Assembly: GCA_023434205.1 (NCBI GenBank)
Contig: JAEYTB010000011.1
Location: 1-14,948 of the forward strand
DNA length: 14,948 bases
Reading direction: 5' to 3'
Source of the DNA: Planctomycetota bacterium
GTDB taxonomy: Bacteria > Planctomycetota > Phycisphaerae > Phycisphaerales > UBA1924
Under the pieces are notes generated by a model, which made no database searches, had not been told where the DNA came from, and was given only the letters and a program-made list of their open reading frames with translations. This document shows, in pieces, positions 1 through 7,290 of the stretch (its first letter is position 1; each line of letters starts with the position of its first letter). A program made the position numbers and the translations under genes.

Positions 1-176
1 TCAGCACGCCAGCGAAATGCGGCGTCGCTGCTCGAACCGACAACGGTCGTGCCATCAGCAGAAAGACCGAACTGCCGTCGCTCCTCTGTGCCCGCCGGAA
101 GCCCAATCCCGGTGAACGTCTGCGCGAGAGCCGAGCTTCCACATACACAAGCGATTAACATTGCGATTGATTTCAC
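1..176 (-). CDS. Secreted HAF-repeat protein, N-terminal part (partial at left edge)
   Basis: This is the first 58 codons of a gene that continues beyond the left edge. The start is GTG at 176-174, which overlaps the TGA stop (175-173) of the upstream gene as GTGA. A clear Shine-Dalgarno GGGAGG lies at 188-183 with a 6-nt spacer. Read from there, residues 1-20 form an ideal signal peptide (MKSIAMLIACVCGSSALA, then QTF), with predicted cleavage at ALA|QT. The mature part contains GLSADGTTVVGSSSDAAFRW, which matches the HAF-type repeat (G-[IL]-[SN]-x-[DS]-G-x-V-V-G ... AFRW) that is common in exported planctomycete proteins and may form a beta-propeller. Function is unknown; an exported surface or extracellular structural role is inferred. 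An internal ATG at 161 would truncate the signal peptide and has no good ribosome site, so the coupled GTG is preferred. Confidence 0.72.
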   Translation of the reverse strand, partial: MKSIAMLIACVCGSSALAQTFTGIGLPAGTEERRQFGLSADGTTVVGSSSDAAFRWRA

Positions 177-3091
177 GAGCCGCCTCCCGGAGGGAATGGG
201 ACAGAGAACTGGAAAAACATGCCAAGCTGCTGCGCCGACCCTTCAAGGGTCGACTGATTGCGGGCACTGATTTCATCAATCCGTCCCGCGTACCACAGCA
301 TCGGAGTCACCGCCGTCTGACCCGCGTTACTAAACCGAATCTCCGTCGGCAGAATCAGCGGCATCGAGCTGGAGGAAGTACTCGCGACCGCCGATCCTCC
401 GACGGATGCGGTGAATGTGTACGTGCTGGTTCCGCCGCTCGTGGCACAACTGATTCCCAGGATCACCGGGGCGCACCGCAGAAAGAACACATCCCCCAGC
501 ATCACCGGTCCGTGAGACGATCCATCGTAGAAGAGGAACTCGAGCCGCCCGGCAGTGCTCGAAGTCGGAACAAGCCGAATCTCGATGGAGTGGCCGCTGT
601 CCTGCCAGAGCGTCACGATCGGGTGCGGCGTGCTCGGCCGATCAAGGTCCATGTGATCCCATGCATCCTCAGGCACTTCTCCAGCAAGTTCGATGGTCCA
701 ACTGTGAGTGACTGTTTGACCCTGCTGCCCGCACGTGAAGCCGGACACTACCGCCTTCTCCGGCCCGAACGGCGTCGGAGTGGTTGTCCCTGACGCCACC
801 AGTGGAAGCGCGATGCCGGGGTGCTCGATCGGCGAAGAGTCAACACACACATAGTCGAAGGCGAATAGGAAGTCACATGGATTGGCGTTGCCACCTTCCG
901 CCGTGGGGTGGCGATTCGAGAGTGACATCGCAAGCGTAAATGGACTGCTTTGGGCACCATCACCGCCTGTCAAGACATCTCGCCAAAGCGTCGAAGACGT
1001 GGAATCAGTGTCAAGTGTGATAGGAATCCACCCGCGTATTGAATCGCCAACAGTGTTTGTATTAGAGTGTACGAACTGCTCGCGCGCCAACAACCCGACA
1101 GCGTTGTTCCACGCCCCTACTTCAATGCCGAGCGACAAGGTGTTTGAGATCGGCTGTTCCTCTTCCTCGGACAAGGCCCCCCACGGAAGCGGGTATATCC
1201 ATACTCGGAGCTTGATCCGACCGGGCGAAATCTTGTACCCGGTCTGATCGCTCGTAAGTTTCCACACCCCCATCCGGTGGGCACCGTCCGATGATCCGGT
1301 CTCCTGCCGGGTACACCGATAGATCGGTCCCGAGCACGGCGGGAACCGCTCCACGCCAAAGTCGCTCGCGAGGTTCCCACGGCTCACGAGCGTGACCGTG
1401 TTCCCTGTCTGCGATGACCCGCTCAGGTACCCATCCGCATCGATCAGGTAGCTCGTCCCACCGTTCCCCACCGCCAGCGGCCGCTGCACCGTACACACCG
1501 GCTGCGGGATGCTCCGCACCCCGTTCGCATAGTTCGGACCTGTGCAGCCCATGACGATGTCGCCGTTCCCGAGGAACGCAAGCGACGTATGCCCGTCCCG
1601 CGGCTGCCAGCACATCCCCCAGTGCATCCCATCCGGCGAGTACAACACCCGCGTCACCATCGTGCTGTCCACGCCGGACCCCCACGTCGCCGCCGCGTGA
1701 AAAATCGCGGCGAACGGTCCCGCCCACGCGGGGTCCCACTTGGCAACCTGAAACGTGTTGTACCGGAACGGGTAGCTCGCATACCCCGGCTGATAGCTGA
1801 TTCCCCGCGTGCGATTGGTGGACGCCGAGCCCGAGCCGAACAAGGAGTAGAAGTTCAGCTTCTCCCCCGCCTCCGCGGGGGGCGGGCAGAACATCACGGT
1901 CTCAAGACTTTCATCCCCGCCCACCAGGAACCCGCGGTCGTCCTCGCCCACTGGACCCAGCGCCACACAACCCACAAACTGGTTCCCTTCACCCACCGGG
2001 TTCGTGTCGGTGCTCCCCGCGGCGTGAGTGCCGTGAGAATCGTCAAACCCCGTCCATCCGTTCTGCGTCGAGCCGAGCGCCGCCGCCCCTTGCAGGATGG
2101 AGTCGTTCGAGCGAGTCAGCGTGATGACACGGTTGTTCCAGTACGTGTCTCCGCAGGCGACGCTCACCCTGTAAATCCCGTTGGCGACTTCAAGGTGGGC
2201 CGCATGTGCGTGCAATCCGAACTGACCTCCCCAGTCGCTGGTGGTCAGGTCGAGAAGCACCGTCGGGCCCGTGATGCTGGTCCAAGGCCCGGTGTCGGTC
2301 GTGCGGTTCAACTCCACCCCGAACACGCGCCCGCCCCGCGAATCCGAGCTCGTGCCGTTCCAAGAGGCGCCGTTGTTGACATAGTCCGTCAGAATGAGAA
2401 ACGCCCGCCGCACGACGCCGCTCGTTAGCGCGAGAACCCGGAAGTCCACATTCTGAAACTCGGCGCCCCGCACCCTTCCGGTCTGCGCGTTGGGCAAAGT
2501 CCCCACCAACTCCCATCCACTCCCCTGATTCACGCATACCGATGTGCTGTACGGCTCCCACCGGTCGCCGCCGGACCCGGACCCGGTGTCGTGACGGTAC
2601 TCGCAGATCGCAAACACCGCCCCGCGGCAGATCACGTAAGAGCTTGGCCGGTGAATGTAGTCGGTTTCCTCGTCAGCGGTCCCTTTCAGCACGTCGTCCA
2701 TGCCGCTCTTGGCGCCGCTCGTTTGCCGAATGTCCCCTGAATAACCAGAGATGGGAGAACCGCTGAACCCGCCTGCGTACACATCCACCTGGCTGGTGTT
2801 CGACCCGTGCTGCATCAGGATCAGCCGCGTGGAACCATCGGCGGCCAGCCCCGATGCGTACAAAAAGTGCGCCGGGTCGCTTGTGGACGCGGCATGGCGC
2901 TGGGTCACCAGCGGAGCGCCGCAGAACAGCCTTTGCTGATGCCAATACCTCGCCGCGTCCGCCGCAAGGAAAACCGCATCGGGGTTGACGGTCTGCCACC
3001 CGCGGTAACCCGTCGAACCACCGTTGAACGAGAGGCTCGTCTGCCCAACCGGCTGTTGAAAGCCGTTACTGAACAAAAAGCTCTTTGCCAC
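173..3091 (-). CDS. Large protein of unknown function with Asp-box motif and C-terminal LamG-like domain
   Basis: An intact frame of about 972 residues. A GGGGAGG ribosome site at 3103-3097 is followed by two in-frame GTG codons (3097 and 3091). The second has a workable 5-nt spacer and the first overlaps the ribosome site, so 3091 is chosen. No signal peptide or membrane segment is seen. The first two thirds are beta-rich, with an Asp-box-like YSPDGMHW near residue 485 followed by a FLGNGDIVMG strand, suggesting a sialidase/BNR-type propeller. Residues from about 800 to the end look like a LamG/concanavalin jellyroll: HSWTIELAG, then HSIEIRLVP, then the closing WYAGRIDEIS. I do not recognise the family. 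A surface, carbohydrate-binding or virion-like role is possible but unproven. Its stop overlaps the next start (GTGA), so it is coupled to the HAF-repeat gene. Its base composition is less GC-rich than the genes to the right. Confidence 0.7.
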   Translation of the reverse strand: MAKSFLFSNGFQQPVGQTSLSFNGGSTGYRGWQTVNPDAVFLAADAARYWHQQRLFCGAPLVTQRHAASTSDPAHFLYASGLAADGSTRLILMQHGSNTSQVDVYAGGFSGSPISGYSGDIRQTSGAKSGMDDVLKGTADEETDYIHRPSSYVICRGAVFAICEYRHDTGSGSGGDRWEPYSTSVCVNQGSGWELVGTLPNAQTGRVRGAEFQNVDFRVLALTSGVVRRAFLILTDYVNNGASWNGTSSDSRGGRVFGVELNRTTDTGPWTSITGPTVLLDLTTSDWGGQFGLHAHAAHLEVANGIYRVSVACGDTYWNNRVITLTRSNDSILQGAAALGSTQNGWTGFDDSHGTHAAGSTDTNPVGEGNQFVGCVALGPVGEDDRGFLVGGDESLETVMFCPPPAEAGEKLNFYSLFGSGSASTNRTRGISYQPGYASYPFRYNTFQVAKWDPAWAGPFAAIFHAAATWGSGVDSTMVTRVLYSPDGMHWGMCWQPRDGHTSLAFLGNGDIVMGCTGPNYANGVRSIPQPVCTVQRPLAVGNGGTSYLIDADGYLSGSSQTGNTVTLVSRGNLASDFGVERFPPCSGPIYRCTRQETGSSDGAHRMGVWKLTSDQTGYKISPGRIKLRVWIYPLPWGALSEEEEQPISNTLSLGIEVGAWNNAVGLLAREQFVHSNTNTVGDSIRGWIPITLDTDSTSSTLWRDVLTGGDGAQSSPFTLAMSLSNRHPTAEGGNANPCDFLFAFDYVCVDSSPIEHPGIALPLVASGTTTPTPFGPEKAVVSGFTCGQQGQTVTHSWTIELAGEVPEDAWDHMDLDRPSTPHPIVTLWQDSGHSIEIRLVPTSSTAGRLEFLFYDGSSHGPVMLGDVFFLRCAPVILGISCATSGGTSTYTFTASVGGSAVASTSSSSMPLILPTEIRFSNAGQTAVTPMLWYAGRIDEISARNQSTLEGSAQQLGMFFQFSVPFPPGGGS

Positions 3092-3333
3092 ACACACCTC
3101 CCCGGTGGCAATCTACCCCAACTCGGTCTGATATCCCAACAAACCACCGCCTTCGGGCCCCAAGGCTCTCCGGCACCGTCCTTTGCGCTCCCCACCGTCC
3201 CAGAACCCCTTTCCCCCTCTTTTTTCCCCTCCGCACCATTGCCTGCATCCCAACCCTCGCCGATCCTCGTACCAGTGACTGCCCCGCACTCGCGGCGGCT
3301 TTTCCATTGGTTTCCCCCGGGGAGAGGGTCCGT
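3092..3333. promoter_or_regulatory. Divergent intergenic region
   Basis: This gap separates the minus-strand 972-aa gene from the plus-strand cytochrome gene and should hold promoters for both. On the plus strand a GTACCAGT at 3269-3276 resembles the -10 elements seen elsewhere in the window, and the cytochrome ribosome site GGAGAGG lies at 3321-3327. A pyrimidine-rich run (C and T blocks) fills about 3200-3240. I could not find a convincing -35 for either direction. No open frame in this stretch looks like a gene. Confidence 0.4.
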
Positions 3334-5190
3334 ATGCGTCATCGTGGATTCGTTGAAGGGGCCTGGGTCGCCCTCCTCGCCCTCGCCGCCCTGGGCGTCG
3401 CCTTCGCCGTGGCCGGCATCAACACCACGCGTAACGACTTCTTCACGCCGGGCACCCAGGCCAACCAGATGGCCCAGCCCCTCATGTCCGCGCTCAACTG
3501 CGCCAACTGCCACGGCCACTACGACGAGGAGCACGAGCCCTACACCAACTGGTCCGCCTCCATGATGGCCCAGGCCGGACGCGACCCCATCTTCCATGCC
3601 TGCCTCACCATCGCTAACCAGGACGCCGCGTTTGCCGGCAACTTCTGCCTCCGCTGCCACAACCCCTCCGCCTTCCTCAACGGCTACACCGACCCCCACG
3701 GCAGCGACATCCCCGCCTACGGCGTCGAGGCTCAGGGCGTCTCCTGCTCCGTCTGCCACCGCATGGTCGATCCGGTCCACACCCCCGGGGTCGACCCCTC
3801 GGTCGATCTTGAGGTCCACGCCGCGACGCCCTTCTTCCCCGTGAACCCGCAGAGCGGCGGCCACAACGGCTCAATGATCGTGGACTTCAACGATCGCCGG
3901 CGGGGGCCCTTCACGCTGACGATGAACCCCCACCAGTGGCTCAAGAGCCCCTTCCACACCGACTCCTCCCTCTGCGCCACCTGCCACGAGGTCAGCAACC
4001 CCGCCTTCACCCGCCAGCCCGACGGCACCTACGCCCTCAACAACCTCGACGCCCCGCACGACACCGGCAACAAGTACGACCAGTTCCCCATCGAGCGCAC
4101 CTACAGCGAGTGGGCCAACAGCGCCTTCGCCGTGGCGCCGATCGACATGGGCGGGCGGTTCGGCGGCAACAACCCGCTCGTCTCCACGTGCCAGGACTGC
4201 CACATGCCCAAGGGCACCGGCTTCGGCTGCGACCCTGTCTTCGGCGCGCCGCAGCGCAGCAACCTGCCCAAGCACCACTTCAACGGGGCCAACACCTGGG
4301 TCATCCGCGCGGTGCGGTCGCTCTACGACGACTCGGTGACGGACACCACCGCCGAGAGCGCCGAGGCCTCCATCTCCCGCGCCGTCGCCATGCTCCAGGC
4401 CGCGTCGGACCTGCAGGTCATCCCCGCGGGCAACCAGCTCACCGTCCGCATCATCAACCAGTCCGGCCACAAGCTGCCCACCGGCTACTCGGAAGGCCGC
4501 CGCATGTGGATCAACGTGAAGTTCTTCGACGCCGGCGGCAACCTCATTGCCGAACGCGGCGCCTACAACCCGGCCACCGCCGAGTTCACCCACGACACCA
4601 AGGTCTACGAGTACATCATGGGCATCTCGCCCGATGTCGCCGCCCTCGCCGGCCGCCCCGCCGGCCCGGGCTTCCACTTTGTCCTCAACAACGTCCGCCA
4701 CCTGGACAACCGCATCCCGCCGCGGGGCTTCACCAACGCGGCGTTCGCGGCGGTCCAGGCCGACCCGGTCAACTACACCTACGCCGACGGCCAGTACTGG
4801 GACGACACGGTGTTCACGGCGCCCGGCAACGCCTTCCGCGCCGAGGTCCGCGTCTTCCACCAGGTGACGACCAAGGAGTACATCGAGTTCCTCCGCGACG
4901 CCAACACCACCGACAACAAGGGCCAGATCGCCTACGACCAGTGGGTCCTGCACGGCCGCAGCGAGCCGACCGAGATGGACTTCGCCGTGGTGACGGTCAA
5001 CGCGTGTACGCAGGACTTCGACGGCGACGGCGACTCGGGCACCGACGCCGACATCGAGGCGTTCTTCCGCTGCCTGGCCGGGGACTGCTGCCCGACCTGC
5101 GCCAGCGCCGACTTCGACGCCGACGGCGACACCGGCACCGACGCGGATATCGAGGCGTTCTTCCGGGTCATGGCGGGGTCGCCCTGCTGA
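3334..5190 (+). CDS. Membrane-anchored five-haem cytochrome c with C-terminal GC-type dockerin tag
   Basis: A 618-aa protein. The ATG at 3334 follows GGAGAGG (3321-3327) with a 6-nt spacer; the frame is open further upstream, but that stretch is proline-rich and not protein-like. Residues 8-28 are an uncleaved-looking hydrophobic helix (WVALLALAALGVAFAVAG), placing the rest outside the cytoplasmic membrane. Five CXXCH haem sites are visible: CANCH (56-60), CLRCH (105-109), CSVCH (138-142), CATCH (214-218) and CQDCH (286-290). There are extra histidines (KHHFNG near 313) that could be distal ligands. Residues about 400-560 form a beta-rich domain with SGHKLPTGYSEGRRMW, a motif I associate with multihaem cytochromes of the c554-like group. 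Residues 561-618 are the duplicated Ca-binding tag shared with the next two genes. The protein probably carries electrons in the periplasm or at the cell surface. Its redox partner is not shown; the adjacent sugar dehydrogenase is a candidate. Confidence 0.88.
   Translation: MRHRGFVEGAWVALLALAALGVAFAVAGINTTRNDFFTPGTQANQMAQPLMSALNCANCHGHYDEEHEPYTNWSASMMAQAGRDPIFHACLTIANQDAAFAGNFCLRCHNPSAFLNGYTDPHGSDIPAYGVEAQGVSCSVCHRMVDPVHTPGVDPSVDLEVHAATPFFPVNPQSGGHNGSMIVDFNDRRRGPFTLTMNPHQWLKSPFHTDSSLCATCHEVSNPAFTRQPDGTYALNNLDAPHDTGNKYDQFPIERTYSEWANSAFAVAPIDMGGRFGGNNPLVSTCQDCHMPKGTGFGCDPVFGAPQRSNLPKHHFNGANTWVIRAVRSLYDDSVTDTTAESAEASISRAVAMLQAASDLQVIPAGNQLTVRIINQSGHKLPTGYSEGRRMWINVKFFDAGGNLIAERGAYNPATAEFTHDTKVYEYIMGISPDVAALAGRPAGPGFHFVLNNVRHLDNRIPPRGFTNAAFAAVQADPVNYTYADGQYWDDTVFTAPGNAFRAEVRVFHQVTTKEYIEFLRDANTTDNKGQIAYDQWVLHGRSEPTEMDFAVVTVNACTQDFDGDGDSGTDADIEAFFRCLAGDCCPTCASADFDADGDTGTDADIEAFFRVMAGSPC
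5014..5187 (+). repeat. GC-type dockerin C-terminal tag, copy 1
   Basis: Codes for residues 561-618 of the cytochrome. Two halves, DFDGDGDSGTDADIEAFF and DFDADGDTGTDADIEAFF, are separated by a Cys-rich linker (CLAGDCCPTC), and the protein ends in Cys. The D-x-D-x-D-x-G-x-D-x-D-x-E spacing is that of a Ca-binding loop as in dockerins. It is slightly shorter (58 residues) and more diverged than copies 2 and 3. Confidence 0.85.
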
Positions 5191-5206
5191 TTACGCGCGA
5201 TTGTGC

Positions 5207-5234
5207 TTGGAGATTCACGCCGCGCCGGTACAGT
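5207..5234 (+). promoter_or_regulatory. Candidate promoter of the sugar dehydrogenase gene
   Basis: TTGGAG at 5207-5212 and TACAGT at 5229-5234 are 16 nt apart. This puts a start site near 5241, just before the ribosome site GGAGG (5246-5250) and the ATG at 5256. CCGGT-ACAGTC-ACCGG (5225-5240) is also an inverted repeat with a 5-bp stem that overlaps the -10 and could be an operator or chance. Both boxes are only partial consensus matches. Confidence 0.4.
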
Positions 5235-5255
5235 CACCGGTTTACGGAGGCCTTC

Positions 5256-6842
5256 ATGAAGCTCGCCACTGCCGCCGCCCTCGCCTGCCCGCTGCTCGCC
5301 GCCCTGGGGGCCGCCCACGCCCAGACCCTCGCCACCCAGGTCGTTCAAACCGGCATTAACCGCCCCGTCTGGCTCGGCGCCGCCCCCGGCGACACCAACC
5401 GCATCTTCGTGGCCGAGCAGCGCTACCGCGCCAGCAGCGGCGACCCCTGGTCCGGCCGCATCCGCATCATCAACATCCCGACCAACACGCTCAACGCCAC
5501 GCCGTTCCTGACGCTCACGCCCCCCGGCCACGCCGCGGGAACCGACGCGGGCGTCGCCTCCCTTGTCGTGGGCGCCTCCATCGGCGAGCAGGGCCTCCTG
5601 GGCGTCGCCTTCCACCCCACCTATACCACCCACGGCTACTTCTACGTCCACCACACCCGCGCCAGCGACAACGCCATCATCATCGCGCGCCTCCGCGGCA
5701 ACGCCCCCTACGCCACCTCTACCACCGCCGACCCCGCCAGCTACACGCAGGTCCTCGTGATTCCCCACCCCAGCTACACCAACCACAACGGTGGCTGGAT
5801 CGAGTTCGGGCCCGACGGCTACCTCTACGCCTCCATCGGCGACGGCGGCAACGGCAACGACACCGGCGGCACCCGCCCCACCGGCGGCAACGCGCAGTCG
5901 CTGACGAACCTGCTCGGCAAGATCATCCGCATCGACGTCGACGGACCCGACGACATCCCGGGCAACTCCGACGACGCCGACACCACCGCCGGCACCGCCT
6001 ACCGCATCCCCCCCGGCAACCCCTTCTCCGGCGCCGGCCAGCGCCGCGAGATCTGGGCCTACGGCCTCCGCAACCCCTGGCGCAACAGCTTCGACCGCCT
6101 CACCGGCGACCTCTGGACCGCCGACGTCGGCCAGGACCAGCGCGAAGAGATCAACTTCGCCCAGGGCAACCCCGCCGGCCTCAACTACGGCTGGAAGTGC
6201 GCTGAGGGCTTCCGCTGCACCGGCCTCTCCAACTGCCCCACCTGCCCCACGCTCCCCGCCGGCGTCACGCCCCCCATCCTCGACTACGCCAACAGCCCCA
6301 ACCCCGCCATCCCCCCCTTCAACCAGCCAGGGGCCTCGATCACCGGCATCGCCGTCACCGGCGGGTACGTCTACCGCGGCTGCGACATCCCCTGGTTCCG
6401 AGGCCACTACCTCTTCACCGACTACGGCAACCCGGTCATGCTCAGCTTCCGCTACTCCCCGGGCTCCGGCATCACCGACATCGTCAACCGCTCCGTCGAG
6501 CTCGACCCCCCCGGCACACCCGCCATCAACAACGTCGTCAGCTTCGGCGAGGACGCCTCCGGCGAGCTCTACATCGTCGACGCCACCGGCGGCGACATCC
6601 TCAAGGTCGTCCCCGGCTCGCCCACCCCCGACTGCAACACCCACGGCTGCGGCACCGCCGACTTCGACGGCGACGGCGACACCGGCACCGATGCCGACAT
6701 CGAGGCGTTCTTTGCCTGCCTCTCCGGCAACTGCTGCCCCACCTGCTTCCCCGGCGGCGCTGACTTCAACGGCGACGGCGACACCGGCACCGACGCCGAC
6801 ATCGAGGCCTTCTTCCGCGTCCTGGCCGGCGGCGACTGCTAA
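5256..6842 (+). CDS. PQQ-dependent sugar (sorbosone/glucose) dehydrogenase with GC-type dockerin tag
   Basis: A 528-aa exported protein. The ATG is preceded by GGAGG (5246-5250, 5-nt spacer). Residues 1-22 are a signal peptide ending AHA|QT. The body is a six-bladed quinoprotein propeller of the soluble glucose/sorbosone dehydrogenase family: GEQGLLGVAFHP (110-121), NHNGGWIEFGPDGYLY (177-192) with H178 in the position of the catalytic base region, NLLGKIIRIDVD (218-229), EIWAYGLRNPWR (265-276), WTADVGQDQREEIN (287-300), then NYGWKCAEG and TGGYVYRG. Family members oxidise aldose or related sugars with PQQ and Ca, passing electrons to cytochromes or quinones; the actual substrate here cannot be read. 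A Cys-rich insertion near 320-330 (CTGLSNCPTCPT) is unusual. Residues 469-528 are the shared C-terminal tag. The five-haem cytochrome 65 bp upstream is a plausible electron acceptor. No PQQ synthesis gene is in the window. Confidence 0.9.
   Translation: MKLATAAALACPLLAALGAAHAQTLATQVVQTGINRPVWLGAAPGDTNRIFVAEQRYRASSGDPWSGRIRIINIPTNTLNATPFLTLTPPGHAAGTDAGVASLVVGASIGEQGLLGVAFHPTYTTHGYFYVHHTRASDNAIIIARLRGNAPYATSTTADPASYTQVLVIPHPSYTNHNGGWIEFGPDGYLYASIGDGGNGNDTGGTRPTGGNAQSLTNLLGKIIRIDVDGPDDIPGNSDDADTTAGTAYRIPPGNPFSGAGQRREIWAYGLRNPWRNSFDRLTGDLWTADVGQDQREEINFAQGNPAGLNYGWKCAEGFRCTGLSNCPTCPTLPAGVTPPILDYANSPNPAIPPFNQPGASITGIAVTGGYVYRGCDIPWFRGHYLFTDYGNPVMLSFRYSPGSGITDIVNRSVELDPPGTPAINNVVSFGEDASGELYIVDATGGDILKVVPGSPTPDCNTHGCGTADFDGDGDTGTDADIEAFFACLSGNCCPTCFPGGADFNGDGDTGTDADIEAFFRVLAGGDC
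6660..6839 (+). repeat. GC-type dockerin C-terminal tag, copy 2
   Basis: Codes for residues 469-528 of the sugar dehydrogenase. The halves are DFDGDGDTGTDADIEAFF and DFNGDGDTGTDADIEAFF with linker ACLSGNCCPTC between them; the protein ends GGDC. It has the same 60-residue length as copy 3 and differs from it at only a handful of residues, mostly in the linker after CCPTC. Confidence 0.87.
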
Positions 6843-6863
6843 CGCGGCAAACCCTCACTTACT

Positions 6864-6887
6864 CCTCCCCCGGCTCGGCGGGGGAGG
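6864..6887 (+). terminator. GC-rich hairpin after the sugar dehydrogenase, possible terminator or dispersed repeat
   Basis: A perfect 9-bp stem CCTCCCCCG / CGGGGGAGG closes a 6-nt loop GCTCGG, 22 nt after the stop codon. There is no T tract afterwards, so classical intrinsic termination is uncertain. The purine-rich sequence that follows (GGTGCCGAGG ... GGCGGAGGGGGTG) resembles the widespread intergenic repeat family built on GGGGGAGGTGCC...GGCGGAGGGGG. Confidence 0.45.
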
Positions 6888-7083
6888 TGCCGAGGCCCGG
6901 CGAGGCGGAGGGGGTGCTTCTCCCCTTCTCTGGATACCTCATGCCCGGACGCACACCGCCGCCCGTCCCATGCGTCACGGCGGCAGCCCCCAATCCATTA
7001 CCTTGTGCCCTGACTGGAGTTACAGGACCCGCCCTCCCGTGTTGCCATTGCGCGAATCTTGCGCGTCCCCCCGCCCCTGCCCG

Positions 7084-7111
7084 TTGACACGGCCCCGCCT
7101 TCCCGTACCCT
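7084..7111 (+). promoter_or_regulatory. Candidate promoter of the lamin-tail gene
   Basis: A perfect TTGACA at 7084-7089 is followed after 16 nt by TACCCT at 7106-7111 (T, A and the final T match the -10 consensus). The predicted start near 7118 gives a leader of about 170 nt that carries the hairpin at 7137-7162. Confidence 0.45.
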
Positions 7112-7136
7112 CTGATGAAGAGGAGTTCAGGAGCGG

Positions 7137-7162
7137 GGCAGCCCTCCCGGAGGGGGGCTGCC
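7137..7162 (+). promoter_or_regulatory. Strong hairpin in the presumed 5' leader
   Basis: GGCAGCCCTCC (7137-7147) pairs with GGGGGGCTGCC (7152-7162), an 11-bp stem with one G-T pair closed by the tetraloop CGGA. A smaller hairpin CCTCT-GATGA-AGAGG lies just upstream at 7109-7123. There is no T tract. It may stabilise the mRNA, act in attenuation, or be a residue of a repeat. I do not recognise a known riboswitch. Confidence 0.4.
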
Positions 7163-7290
7163 GCGAGCGATCCAAAGAGCAGTTCCCGACAGCGTCGCCG
7201 CCGCGGCATGGAAGCCGGGCCCGGGGCGCACGCTGAGAGTGTCTACCAACCGTGTCTGTGAAGAAGTCTTCGAAGAGAAAGGACCGTGCG

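Larger units (their letters stand above)
6843..7290. other. 448-bp non-coding region between the sugar dehydrogenase and lamin-tail genes
   Basis: No gene-like frame is present; the short open frames here are arginine/proline-rich and lack ribosome sites. The stretch holds a strong GC hairpin just after the dehydrogenase stop (6864-6887), a candidate promoter (7084-7111), two further hairpins in the presumed leader of the next gene (7109-7123 and 7137-7162), and the ribosome site AAAGGA (7278-7283). The leader would be about 170 nt long, unusually long for this window. Confidence 0.6.

Noticed and set aside
161..793. Plus-strand open frame opposite the 972-aa gene
   Set aside because: Arg/Ser-rich with no ribosome site, antisense to a long gene whose stop is coupled to the next start.
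3110..3139. Minus-strand TTGGGA and TAGATT as a promoter for the 972-aa gene
   Set aside because: Both boxes are weak, and the predicted start would fall within the ribosome site, so the pair is probably chance.
3871..4953. Minus-strand open frame over the cytochrome gene
   Set aside because: Same antisense artefact; the plus strand has five CXXCH motifs in frame.
3936..5255. Upstream extension of the sugar dehydrogenase frame into the cytochrome gene
   Set aside because: It overlaps the cytochrome in another frame and is Arg/Pro-rich. The ATG at 5256 has a good ribosome site and begins a signal peptide.
4932..6644. Long minus-strand open frame (570 codons) over the sugar dehydrogenase
   Set aside because: It is a shadow of a high-GC gene: rich in G, A, V, D with no recognisable domain. 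The plus strand carries a complete PQQ dehydrogenase with ribosome site and signal peptide.
7112..7118. CTGATGA, as in the hammerhead ribozyme core
   Set aside because: The required second stem and GAAA core do not follow. The bases are better explained by the small CCTCT/AGAGG hairpin or chance.
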